Positions 12,964-21,080 of a stretch of 64,000 nt of DNA are shown one piece after another (position 1 is the stretch's first letter; each line of letters starts with the position of its first letter). Made by a program: the position numbers and the translations under genes. The stretch spans positions 1 through 64,000 of the forward strand of contig NZ_JADKYP010000019.1 in the NCBI RefSeq assembly GCF_015354405.1. Direction: 5' to 3'. This stretch comes from Nocardia sp. BSTN01. Lineage in GTDB: Bacteria > Actinomycetota > Actinomycetes > Mycobacteriales > Mycobacteriaceae. Under the pieces are notes generated by a model. That model worked only from the letters and a program-made list of their open reading frames with translations, was not told the DNA's origin and did no database searches.

Positions 12964-14454
12964 TTGACTACCGAACAACTTGACCGCTGGAACGCCCAGG
13001 AAGCCGCCGCGGAGACGATGATCCCCATCATCGGCACGTTGTATCGGGCGAAGGGTGTGACGGTGCTGCTGCACAGCCGGTCGCTGGTGAACCGGTCGGT
13101 GATCAGCATTCTGCGGACGCACCGGTTCGCGCGCCAGATCGAGGGCGAAGAGCTGTCGGTGGACGAGACGCTGCCGTTCCTGCGGGTCCTGGACGAACTG
13201 GACCTCGGCCCGTGCAAGATCGATCTGGGCCAGCTGGTCGTGGCCTATCGCGCCGACGATCGCGGGTTGTCGGTGCGCGAGTTCACCGAGGTGGTCCTGG
13301 CCGAGGTGATCGGCGGCAACAAGGCACAGTCGCCGGGTCCGCGCGATGTCGTGCTGTACGGCTTCGGCCGGATCGGCCGGCTGGTGACCCGTCTGCTGAT
13401 CGAGAAGGTCGGCTCCGGCAACGGACTGAACCTGCGGGCGGTCGTGGTTCGCCGCGGCGGTGACGGTGATCTGGCCAAGCGGGCGTCGCTGCTGCGCCGG
13501 GATTCGGTACACGGGCACTTCAACGGCACCATCAAGGTCGACGCCGACAACGACACGATCATCGCCAACGGCAATGTCGTCAAGTTCATCTACAGCGACG
13601 ACCCGACGACGATCGACTACACCGAATACGGAATCTCCGACGCGATCCTGATCGACAACACCGGCAAGTGGCGCGATCGCGACGGGCTGTCGCAGCATCT
13701 GCGTCCCGGCATCGCGAAGGTGGTCCTCACCGCGCCCGGTAAGGGCGACGTCCCGAATATCGTGCACGGCGTCAACCACCGCGATCTGGATCTGAACCAG
13801 CGGATCTTCTCGTGCGCCTCCTGCACCACCAACGCGATCGTGCCGCCGCTCAAGGCCATGGACGACGAATTCGGCATCACCCGCGGCCACGTGGAGACCG
13901 TGCACTCGTTCACCAACGACCAGAACCTGCTGGACAACTATCACAAGGCGGACCGCCGCGGCCGCTCCGCGCCGTTCAACCTGGTCCTCACCGAAACCGG
14001 CGCCGCCTCCGCCGTCGCCAAGGCGATGCCGGATTTCAAGGCCAAGATCACCGGCAACTCGATCCGCGTACCCACCCCGGACGTCTCCGTCGCCATCCTG
14101 AACCTGCAGCTCGAGCGGGAGACGACGAAATCCGAGGTGCTCGAATATCTGCGGCAGGTGTCGCTCGCCGGCCCGCTGAGCCGCAATCTCGACTACACCG
14201 CCGCCACCGATGTGGTGTCCAGCGATTTCATCGGCTCGCGCGCGGCCTCGATCATCGACGCCAACGCCACCATCGTGGAGGGCGACACCGCGATCCTGTA
14301 CTGCTGGTACGACAACGAATTCGGCTATTCGTCACAGGTGGTCCGGACGGTGCAGTACATCTCGGGTATCGAGTACCCGACCTATCCGCGGTTCGCGGAC
14401 CGGTCGCAGGACGCCGCCGATGTGCGCGCACTGGCCGGGGCCGAGGCGGGGTAG
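12964..14454 (+). CDS. Glyceraldehyde-3-phosphate dehydrogenase, long form with N-terminal extension
   Basis: 496 residues against about 335 for ordinary GAPDH. The first ~130 residues (EQLDRWNAQEAAAETMIPIIGTLYR ... VREFTEVVLAEVIGG) are a helical extension typical of a separate actinobacterial GAPDH class. The Rossmann motif VVLYGFGRIGRLVTRLL follows, then the catalytic motif SCASCTTNAIVPP, the His region HSFTNDQNLLDNYHKADRRGR and the C-terminal WYDNEFGYSSQV. A TTG start at 12964 with GAGGA about 10 nt upstream is favoured. The alternative GTG at 12901 lies inside a hairpin arm. In such strains this form often coexists with a classical Gap and may serve gluconeogenesis; that is inference. Confidence 0.9.
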   Translation: MTTEQLDRWNAQEAAAETMIPIIGTLYRAKGVTVLLHSRSLVNRSVISILRTHRFARQIEGEELSVDETLPFLRVLDELDLGPCKIDLGQLVVAYRADDRGLSVREFTEVVLAEVIGGNKAQSPGPRDVVLYGFGRIGRLVTRLLIEKVGSGNGLNLRAVVVRRGGDGDLAKRASLLRRDSVHGHFNGTIKVDADNDTIIANGNVVKFIYSDDPTTIDYTEYGISDAILIDNTGKWRDRDGLSQHLRPGIAKVVLTAPGKGDVPNIVHGVNHRDLDLNQRIFSCASCTTNAIVPPLKAMDDEFGITRGHVETVHSFTNDQNLLDNYHKADRRGRSAPFNLVLTETGAASAVAKAMPDFKAKITGNSIRVPTPDVSVAILNLQLERETTKSEVLEYLRQVSLAGPLSRNLDYTAATDVVSSDFIGSRAASIIDANATIVEGDTAILYCWYDNEFGYSSQVVRTVQYISGIEYPTYPRFADRSQDAADVRALAGAEAG

Positions 14455-14464
14455 CCGAGCCCGA

Positions 14465-15001
14465 TCAGTGGGTCAGGACGATCTTGACCACGACCACCGT
14501 CGTCGCGACGGCGGTCAGCAGCAGTGCGGTGAGGATGGTCGAGCGGCCGGGCCGGGCGCCTTTGAGCCGTTCGATCACGAAGACGATGCCGCCGATGCGG
14601 ATGAGCATCGCCACCTCGGCGAGGATCTGTGCGGTGCGGGGTGCGAGCCAGTCGAAGGCGGCGCACGCCAGAATGATCGACGGCAGTACCGCGGAGCTGA
14701 GGATCGGCACCGAATCGCGCAGCTCCTCCCACCGCTGCCGCGGCGTCAGTGCGCGGTTCTCCCGCACGGCCTGGCCGACGCCCTCGGCGAAGGCGTGCGC
14801 GACGAAGGTCGACAGCGCGGTGCCGATGACCACCAGGATTCCGACGTGCTCCGCGGTGGTGGTCACCGGGATCAACGCGGCGAGAATGAGGATGTTGCCG
14901 TAGACGTAGGCACTGATCCGGCTCGCGGCATTGCTGCGGTCCAGCGGATTCCGGCGGGAGAACAGGGGACCGTGGAGCAGTGCGTTGCGGCTGCCGTCCA
15001 T
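14465..15001 (-). CDS. Conserved integral membrane protein (178 aa)
   Basis: Four to five hydrophobic segments: GNILILAALIPVTTT, VGILVVIGTALSTFVAHAFAEG, ILSSAVLPSIILACAAFDWLA, AEVAMLIRIGGIVFVIERLKG and ILTALLLTAVATTVVVVKIVL. The N-terminus MDGSRNALLHGPLFSRRNPLDRSNAASRISAYVYGN is cytoplasmic-looking. No enzymatic motif. It converges with GAPDH (10-nt gap). Similar small membrane proteins are common in actinobacteria; function unknown. Confidence 0.75.
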   Translation of the reverse strand: MDGSRNALLHGPLFSRRNPLDRSNAASRISAYVYGNILILAALIPVTTTAEHVGILVVIGTALSTFVAHAFAEGVGQAVRENRALTPRQRWEELRDSVPILSSAVLPSIILACAAFDWLAPRTAQILAEVAMLIRIGGIVFVIERLKGARPGRSTILTALLLTAVATTVVVVKIVLTH

Positions 15002-15293
15002 ATGTCTCCCGTTTCCGATCGTCCGATGCGGGGCGCGGCCTCGGGTCGATCACGGGTGGGGCAGGTGGGCCGCCGCGAACAACCCTAGGACATCGGTGAT
15101 CACCCGGACCATCGATCGGCCGCCGCGTCGACCGCCCGATTCGGGCGCCCGGAAACAGCGGACGTACGGTTGTGCCCAGTACCGGCCCCGCCGGCCGTGC
15201 GGCACGTTCGTCTGGTTTGCTCTGGCGGAGCCGGGCATTCGGGTTCGGCGCGTGCGCGAGGTACCGGGCGACAGGTGGAACGCGAGGTCAGAT

Positions 15294-15689
15294 ATGCGGT
15301 TCGGCGACGGCGGTCCGGCGGGGGAGCCGCGCGTGACCGGGGTGGCCCTGTGGGTGGGCGTGCTGTGGGGTGCGCTGGCGGCCGTGCTCACCGCACCGAT
15401 CGCCGCGGCGATGGTGGCGAGCGTGTATCGGTTTCCGATTCCGTTCGGTGAGTACGCCGAAGGACTGCGCGAGGCGGTGAACGCGGCGCTGGCCGCGGTG
15501 TTCTATCTCGTGATGGGCGGGGGCATCCTGCTGGCCGTGCTCGGTGGTGCGGTGGGACTGATGATCGTGCGCGCGCACGGCCGGCGGTTGGGGCGTGCGC
15601 TGGCGCTCGCCACCGCGGCGGGGTTCGGGCTGGCGGTGGTGGGCGCGTTCGCGCTGGCCCTGCTCGAGCATGTCATCGGTCCTTGGTGA
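15294..15689 (+). CDS. Small membrane protein (131 aa)
   Basis: Three clear hydrophobic spans: WVGVLWGALAAVLTAPIAAAMVASVY, ALAAVFYLVMGGGILLAVLGGAVGLMIV and ALALATAAGFGLAVVGAFALALL. The first cytoplasmic residues are few. The upstream in-frame extension to 14931 reads as non-coding, so ATG 15294 is used. Its 3' end overlaps the convergent decayed gene at 15673. No family recognised. Confidence 0.65.
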   Translation: MRFGDGGPAGEPRVTGVALWVGVLWGALAAVLTAPIAAAMVASVYRFPIPFGEYAEGLREAVNAALAAVFYLVMGGGILLAVLGGAVGLMIVRAHGRRLGRALALATAAGFGLAVVGAFALALLEHVIGPW

Positions 15690-16275
15690 TCGAGCTCGGT
15701 TCGCGCAGTTCGCGTTTGAGTAGTTTCCGCTCTGGTTGCGGGGGAGCGCTTCGGTGAAGCGAATGCTCTTGGGCACCTTGAACGGTGCGATCAGATCCTT
15801 GACGTGCGCGATCGGTGGACATGTTCACCACGTCGCCGCGCAGCAGTGCCAGGATCGCCTCGAGCGCTTCGCCCTGGCGCCGGCGCTGGTCGGAGGGGGC
15901 GATGCCCATCATGTGCGCGTCGAGCGGGATCTTGCCCGGTCCGGTGCCGAAGATCAGCCGCCCCCGGGTCTGCAGATCGAGTTGGGTGATGCGGTCGACG
16001 GTGACGAGCGGGTGATCGTAGGGCAACGACACCACGCCGGTGCCGAAGCGCAGCCGCTGCGTCCGTTCGGCCGCGGCCGCGATGAAAACGTCGGGCGCGG
16101 GCACGATTTCGGCGCCGGTCGAATGGTGTTCACCCATCCATGCCTCGTCGAATCCGAGATGGTCGAGGTGTTCCATCAGATCGATATCGCGCCGCAACTG
16201 CAGGGCGGGGTCGGCGTTCAGTGGATGGTACGGGGCGAGGAAAGCCCCGAATCGTAAGGATTCGGACGGGTGCAC
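15673..16275 (-). pseudogene. Fusion scar: truncated LLM oxidoreductase joined to the 3' end of an acyl-CoA ligase
   Basis: From GTG 16275 (GGAG 8 nt upstream) the frame encodes about 150 residues of an LLM/limonene-monooxygenase-like protein: LRFGAFLAPYHPLNADPAL, WMGEHHSTGAEIVPAPDVFIAAAAERT, GTGVVSLPYDHP. It stops being LLM-like after RGDVVNMSTD (near 15815), about 40% of full length. The following bases instead encode, in another frame, an AMP-ligase C-terminus (HVKDLIAPFKVPKSIRF, EALPRNQSG). A 1-nt loss near 15727 then moves the last part (KLLKRELRE) into the LLM frame. So a deletion joined two genes and a second lesion followed. Not expected to be functional. Confidence 0.75.
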
Positions 16276-16474
16276 GGAGTCTCCTTCGAACGGCGCGTCT
16301 GTGATCTGCTTCACCGCGCTGTGTCCTGCTTGACATGGATCACTTGATCCAAAAAGTTCCTGTCTCGGTGATCGAGATGGCTCGAGAAATTCTGCACCCC
16401 AATGCTTTACATGTGCATATGAGATAGGGTCTGCCGGAATATCGGATCGATCGAACCAGTACGGAGGTGATCTC

Positions 16475-17119
16475 GCGTCCGCACCAGCGCCCAACCGTCA
16501 GGGCAATGCGACCCGCGGCCGGCTCGTCAAGACGGCCGAGCGTCTGTTCGCCGCGCACGGGGTCGACGCGGTGTCGGTGCGTGCGGTGAACGCGGCCGCG
16601 GGTCTGGGACCGGCGTCGGTCAACTATCACTTCGGCACCAAGGACGACCTGATCGCGGCGGTGCTGCTGGATCTCGGCGCCGCGGTGCGCGACAGCATTC
16701 GCGTCAATGCCGACCGGCTCGCCGCACGGGACGAGGCGCCGACCACCGAGGAGGTGGTGCGGGCCGTCACCGAGCCGTACCGCGATCTGCTCCTGCGGCA
16801 CCGCACCCGCGGTATGCGGTGGGTCAGAATCGTCACCCAGGTCTCGGCGCGCGACCATCCCGCCCTGCGTGCGGTGGAGGAGAACCTGCGCGAGCACCTG
16901 CACGTCCAGTTGCGCCGGACCTTCCCCGAGGCCGATCCCGCCCGCCTGGAATCGCGCTGGGCCATCGCCCTCATGGGATTCCTGCAGGCGCTCGCGCGCG
17001 CGGGGGACTGGCACGCCCACCCCGATCCCTTGCCCACCGATGTGCTGACCGCCTTCTACGAGGATCAGGTCGCCTTTCTCTCCGGGGGGCTCGACCGCCT
17101 GCTCCGCGAGGGGGACTGA
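16475..17119 (+). CDS. TetR-family transcriptional regulator, start codon apparently lost
   Basis: The frame encodes a normal TetR N-terminus (GRLVKTAERLFAAHGVDAVSVRAV, then AAGLGPASVNYHFGTKDDLIAAV) and a helical ligand domain, about 214 residues. GGAGGTGATC at 16463-16472 is a near-perfect anti-SD match, but the codon where initiation is expected (16475) is GCG, and no ATG/GTG/TTG occurs in frame until GTG 16571, inside the helix-turn-helix. Either a single base changed the start, or only a truncated and DNA-binding-defective protein (16571-17119, 182 aa) is made. It is divergent from the decayed LLM gene at 16275, which it probably once controlled. Other possible explanation: use of a rare non-canonical start. 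Confidence 0.75.
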   Translation, partial: ASAPAPNRQGNATRGRLVKTAERLFAAHGVDAVSVRAVNAAAGLGPASVNYHFGTKDDLIAAVLLDLGAAVRDSIRVNADRLAARDEAPTTEEVVRAVTEPYRDLLLRHRTRGMRWVRIVTQVSARDHPALRAVEENLREHLHVQLRRTFPEADPARLESRWAIALMGFLQALARAGDWHAHPDPLPTDVLTAFYEDQVAFLSGGLDRLLREGD

Positions 17120-17233
17120 ACTCGCGGCCCGATTTCGCCGGCGGAGGATGCGGGCCCGGCTTCCGGAGGTACATTCGTGTCCGTGGCGGCTGCCGTCACG
17201 GCTCGCGTCGGGAACCGGCTGTGAGGAGGCGAG

Positions 17234-17545
17234 ATGGCGCAGGACAAACGCGCGGTATTCCAGGATCTGGTGGATCGGGTGCTCGACGGTGACGGCAGAA
17301 CGCCGCGGGAACAGCGGGCGCAAGCCTTCGGAAACGCAGGTCCGGCCCCGGTGCGTGAACTGGTCGACAAGGTGGCGACCCGGCCGATCGAGGTGACCGA
17401 TGCCGACTTCGCGGCCGCGCGGGACTCCGGGTTCGGCGAGGACGAACTCGTCGAACTGGTGATCGCGGCCGCGGTCGGACAGTCCGCACGCCAGTACGAC
17501 GCGGGACTCGCCGCGCTCGCCGAAGCGACCGGGGAGCCTGGCTGA
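17234..17545 (+). CDS. Small AhpD-associated protein (103 aa)
   Basis: Starts MAQDKRAVFQDLVDRVLDGDG with GGAGG about 6 nt upstream of the ATG. All-helical composition (VRELVDKVATRPIEVTD, FGEDELVELVIAAAVGQSARQYDAGLAALAEA); the last segment resembles one half of the carboxymuconolactone decarboxylase/AhpD fold but lacks the Cys pair. Its stop overlaps the next ATG by one base (TGATG), so the two are coupled and probably form a complex or a split pair. No catalytic residue identified. Confidence 0.75.
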   Translation: MAQDKRAVFQDLVDRVLDGDGRTPREQRAQAFGNAGPAPVRELVDKVATRPIEVTDADFAAARDSGFGEDELVELVIAAAVGQSARQYDAGLAALAEATGEPG

Positions 17546-18126
17546 TGCGACCGGCCGTCTTGAACCACGACTATCGTCCCGGAACCAAACTGCTGTTCAG
17601 GGCCGTTCGATTGTTCTCCGGTCAGCCGCTGCCCGACGCCGCGAAGCTGGTGTTCTACCGGCCCGACTTCTACGGCACGCGAGCGAAGGCGTTCACCCAC
17701 GCGGCGATGCGCGGCCCCTCCGAGTGGTCGGTCGCCGACCGGGAGCTGATGGCGGCGTACGTGTCGAAGGTCAACGCCTCCGCATTCTGCATCGGTGCGC
17801 ACAGCGCGACCGCGGGGCGAGCCTATGCCGACGACGCGAAAGTTCGTGCGGTGCTGAAGGATCCGGAATCCGCGCCGATCGGTGCGGGCCTGCGCGAGAC
17901 GCTGCTACTGCTGGGCAAGCTGACCCGGGTCGGGGAGATCACCGCCGACGATGTCCGGAAAGTGCTGTCCGCCGGGGTGTCGCCGCACCAGGTAGAGGAC
18001 GCGTTCGCGGTGTGCGCCGCCTTCAACACGACCAACCGGCTCGCCGACGCCTTCGGATTCGACGTGCTGAGTCCGGAGGGTTTCGGCGCGGGGGCGAAAT
18101 ACCTGTTGAAGCGGGGCTACCGGTAG
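17545..18126 (+). CDS. Carboxymuconolactone decarboxylase / AhpD-like protein
   Basis: 193 residues. The segment ELMAAYVSKVNASAFCIGAHSATA aligns with the alkylhydroperoxidase-D active region, usually N-x-C-x-Y-C-x3-H. Here it reads N-A-S-A-F-C-I-G-A-H, so the second Cys and the His are kept and the first Cys is Ser. This would preclude the normal disulfide cycle. The rest is helical (LRETLLLLGKLTRVGEITADDVRKVLSAG, VEDAFAVCAAFNTTNRLADAFGF). Co-translated with the 103-aa gene. Likely role in redox or peroxide chemistry, but activity is uncertain given the missing Cys. Confidence 0.8.
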   Translation: MRPAVLNHDYRPGTKLLFRAVRLFSGQPLPDAAKLVFYRPDFYGTRAKAFTHAAMRGPSEWSVADRELMAAYVSKVNASAFCIGAHSATAGRAYADDAKVRAVLKDPESAPIGAGLRETLLLLGKLTRVGEITADDVRKVLSAGVSPHQVEDAFAVCAAFNTTNRLADAFGFDVLSPEGFGAGAKYLLKRGYR

Positions 18127-18195
18127 GACCACCCCGCTGCGGCCGGACCCACCGCTACCGCGGCGAGCAGGGGCCGGCGCGCCTGCACGCCGCGG

Positions 18196-18345
18196 TTGTC
18201 GATCGATTCGGACGGCCGCCTCGGGGAGCCGGTACGGCCGGACCCGCCCGGCGGCGCCAGTTCCTTGATCCTGTTGTCGGACAACAACTTCGGCGCAACC
18301 GGTACCACCGCGTTCCATCTGCTCGCCGGAGACGGCATGCGCTGA
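18196..18345 (+). pseudogene. Possible remnant of an esterase-like/phytase-like protein C-terminus
   Basis: In the 460-bp gap after the AhpD-like gene, one plus-strand frame reads SIDSDGRL, then ASSLILLSDNNFGATGTTAFHLL, and ends at TGA. The phrase LVSDDNFSATQxTQF is a hallmark of the C-terminus of the esterase-like-activity-of-phytase family, so this looks like the last ~45 residues of a lost gene. Upstream codons are not convincing and there is no start. Confidence 0.35.
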
Positions 18346-18408
18346 TCGCCGATCGTGCCGAACCGCACAGCTCCGGTGATCGCTCGGCGCTACGCTGTGG
18401 CGGAAATC

Positions 18409-18455
18409 TAGAACAAGTTCTCGCAATGGGTAGACAGATTTGGTAAGTTGTCTAC
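18409..18455 (+). promoter_or_regulatory. Two operator-like inverted repeats upstream of aldehyde dehydrogenase
   Basis: TAGAACAAGTTCTC at 18409-18422 fits the TnnAACnnGTTnnA pattern known for the TetR regulator KstR at all but the last base. GTAGACA (18430-18436) and TTGTCTAC (18448-18455) form a second inverted repeat with an 11-nt spacer. Both lie 130-180 nt before the aldehyde dehydrogenase start. Family-level assignment is tentative. Confidence 0.45.
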
Positions 18456-18586
18456 TAGCTCGCAAGGGTGCCGGCTAGTGCGGAAGTAGCGGCTGCGACA
18501 ACCCTTGTGCCGGAACGAAAGCGCCGGAGCGTCGATCGTGGATGGTCGATTCGGGCGCGGAGTACCCATCGACCGAGGGGAAGATC

Positions 18587-20122
18587 ATGGCCATCGTCCA
18601 CCCACTGCCGACGACCGAGGGCGAGCGGCGCACGCTGGCGCTGGACAGTCCGGTGGATCGCCGGCGCATCGGCGAACTCGGGGTGGACACCACCGCCGAG
18701 GTGCGAAGCGCGGTCGCGCGTGCCCGTGCCGCTCAACCGGCCTGGGCCGCCCGCAGCATCGCCGAGCGCGCCGAGATCCTGCGAGCCGCCGTCGGTGTGA
18801 TCGTCGCCCGGCGCGCGGAGATCGCCGAGACCATCCGCATCGAGACCGGTAAGCCCGAGGCCGAGGCGCTCGGCGTCGAGATCGTGCCCGCCTGCGACTT
18901 CCTCAACTACTGGACCGGACGCGCCCGCCGTGATCTGCGCTCGCACCGGCAGCGGCTGCACGGCTATCTGAAACCGCTCAAGAAGCTGTATATGCAGTAT
19001 CAGCCGCTGGGCGTGATCGGTGTCGTGACGCCGTGGAACGCCCCGTTCGTGCTGTCGCTCAATCCGGTGGTGCAGGCACTGCTCGCGGGCAACACCGTGG
19101 TGTTCAAACCGTCCGAGGTGACGCCGCGGTCGGGTGAATGGGTGGCGCGGGTGCTGCACGAGGCGGGGGTACCGGAGGATGTCGTGCAGGTACTGCACGG
19201 CGACGGCGAAACCGGGGCGGCGCTGGTCGATGCGGACATCGACAAGGTCTGCTTCACCGGCAGCGTCGGCACCGGCCGCAAGATCGCGGCCGCCTGCGCG
19301 ACCCGGTTGCTGCCGTGCACGCTCGAACTGGGCGGCAAGGACGCCATGATCGTCTGCGCGGACGCCGATCTCGAGCGCGCCGCCGCCGGTGCGGTGTATC
19401 TGTCGATGTTCAACACCGGCCAGGTCTGCATGAGCGTGGAACGCATCTATGTGGTCGACAGCGTCGCGGACGAATTCATCCGGCTGGTCACCGAGAAGGC
19501 CGCGGCGGTCACCTACGGTCCCGGTGACACCGATATGGGCCCGCTGTTCTGGGATCGTCAGCGCGACATCGTGATCCGCCACATCGACGATGCCAGGGCC
19601 AAGGGCGCCGACATCGTGGTGGGCGGCGCCGCGGACACCGGTGACGGCCTGTACTTCCAGCCCACCGTCGTCGTCGGCGCGCATCACGACATGGACCTGA
19701 TGACCGAGGAAACCTTCGGTCCGGTGACCGCCATCATGCGGGTCGGTGACGAGGACGAAGCCATCCGGCTGGCCAACGACTGCAAATACGGGCTGAGCGG
19801 CTCTGTGTTCACCAAGGACGCCGCCAAGGCGCGGCGCATCGCGGCCCAGCTCACCACGGGTTCCGTCGTGCACAACGATGCGGCCGTCATCTACGGAGTA
19901 CCCGAGGCGCCCTTCGGCGGACGCAAGGACAGCGGCGTCGGCCAGGTCAACGGCCCGGGAGCGCTGCGCGGCTTCACCCACGCCCAGCCGGTCCTGATCG
20001 ATCGCTGGCAGCCCAAGCAGGAAAGCATCTGGTACCCGTACTCGGAGAAGACCATTCGCAACCTCGACGGTCTCATCCGCTACGGATTCGGCAACAAGAT
20101 CATGCGCAAGCTGCTGTCCTGA
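18587..20122 (+). CDS. NAD(P)-dependent aldehyde dehydrogenase
   Basis: 511 residues, normal family size. Seen: PLGVIGVVTPWNAPF and NTVVFKPSEVTP (cofactor site), FTGSVGTGRKIA, the general-base Glu in LELGGKDAM, the nucleophile Cys in FNTGQVCMSVERIYV, and EETFGPVTAIMRV near the C-terminus. The ATG at 18587 follows GAGGGG by 6 nt. The region before it holds two inverted repeats, one close to the KstR operator pattern, so control by a TetR repressor is plausible. The divergent partner is absent; it converges with the LysR gene. Oxidises an aldehyde to an acid; substrate unknown. Confidence 0.92.
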   Translation: MAIVHPLPTTEGERRTLALDSPVDRRRIGELGVDTTAEVRSAVARARAAQPAWAARSIAERAEILRAAVGVIVARRAEIAETIRIETGKPEAEALGVEIVPACDFLNYWTGRARRDLRSHRQRLHGYLKPLKKLYMQYQPLGVIGVVTPWNAPFVLSLNPVVQALLAGNTVVFKPSEVTPRSGEWVARVLHEAGVPEDVVQVLHGDGETGAALVDADIDKVCFTGSVGTGRKIAAACATRLLPCTLELGGKDAMIVCADADLERAAAGAVYLSMFNTGQVCMSVERIYVVDSVADEFIRLVTEKAAAVTYGPGDTDMGPLFWDRQRDIVIRHIDDARAKGADIVVGGAADTGDGLYFQPTVVVGAHHDMDLMTEETFGPVTAIMRVGDEDEAIRLANDCKYGLSGSVFTKDAAKARRIAAQLTTGSVVHNDAAVIYGVPEAPFGGRKDSGVGQVNGPGALRGFTHAQPVLIDRWQPKQESIWYPYSEKTIRNLDGLIRYGFGNKIMRKLLS

Positions 20123-20131
20123 CGAGCGCGC

Positions 20132-21025
20132 TCACGCCGTGCCCGGGCCGGGCAGCAGGGCGAGCAGATTGTGGACCAGCGGTCGCTCGTCGCCGGTGCG
20201 GTGCGCGGTGTAAATGGTTGTGTCGGCATCGGTTTCGGTCAGCGCGATGATGCGAGCCGAGGCCGGTGCCGTGAAGGTCGCGCTGCGCGGTGCGACCGTG
20301 ATGCCCAGACCCGCGGCCACCAGATAGAGGATGATGGTCCAGTTGGTGGCCTCCTGCACGATATGGGGCCGGCGACCCGATAGCAGCAGCGGCGCCAGGT
20401 TCCGGTCGTGGGCCAGCGAGCCGGCGGCGCGGGGGAAGAAGACCATCGGGTGGTCGACCAGATCGGCGCCGGTGACGGTGGCGCGCGTGGCGAGCGGATG
20501 GTCGTCGGGCACCACCGCGACGAACGGCTCGGTCATCAGCGGTGTGATGGTGGTCCCCGGCTGTGGGTCGGGATCGCGCACGATCGCGAGGTCCAGGGCG
20601 CCGTTGGCGAGCCGTTCCATCAGATGGCTCGTGAATCCCTCGACCAGGTCGACCTCGACCAACGGATAGCGGTCGCGGAACGCGCGCACCCCGCGCAGTG
20701 GTTCGAGCGGCAGTACCGACGGCACGAAGCCCAGGTAGAGCGTCCCCTGACCGCCCTGCCCGATGCGGGACACCTCGGCCAGATCGCGGTGCGCATGCCC
20801 CAGCAGTGCCTCGGCCCGCTCACGCAATACGACGCCGGCGGCGGTGAGGGCCACCGTGCGCGAGGTGCGATCGAACAGGCGGGCGCCGAGCAGCGTCTCG
20901 AGCCGCCGGATCTGCTGGGTCAGGGCGGGCTGGGCGATGTGCAGGCGGGCCGCCGCGCGTCCGAAATGCAGTTCGTCCGCGACGGCCAGGAAGTAGCGCA
21001 GGTGTCGCAGCTCTACCCCGTCCAT
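20132..21025 (-). CDS. LysR-family transcriptional regulator
   Basis: 297 residues. N-terminal winged helix: LRHLRYFLAVADELHFGRAAARLHIAQPALTQQIRRLETLLGARLFDR, split here as DELHFGRAA and QPALTQQIRRLE. The ligand domain begins near residue 90 (GTLYLGFVPSVLP) and continues with the periplasmic-binding-like core (DLAIVRDPDPQPGT, GLGITVAPRSA). It is divergent from the GNAT gene with a 55-bp gap, the usual arrangement of a LysR regulator and its target. Inducer unknown. Confidence 0.92.
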   Translation of the reverse strand: MDGVELRHLRYFLAVADELHFGRAAARLHIAQPALTQQIRRLETLLGARLFDRTSRTVALTAAGVVLRERAEALLGHAHRDLAEVSRIGQGGQGTLYLGFVPSVLPLEPLRGVRAFRDRYPLVEVDLVEGFTSHLMERLANGALDLAIVRDPDPQPGTTITPLMTEPFVAVVPDDHPLATRATVTGADLVDHPMVFFPRAAGSLAHDRNLAPLLLSGRRPHIVQEATNWTIILYLVAAGLGITVAPRSATFTAPASARIIALTETDADTTIYTAHRTGDERPLVHNLLALLPGPGTA

Positions 21026-21080
21026 ATACCGCCATCCATAAGTTCAAGATATCAATCGGAGCTATCGAATATTGGACGCT

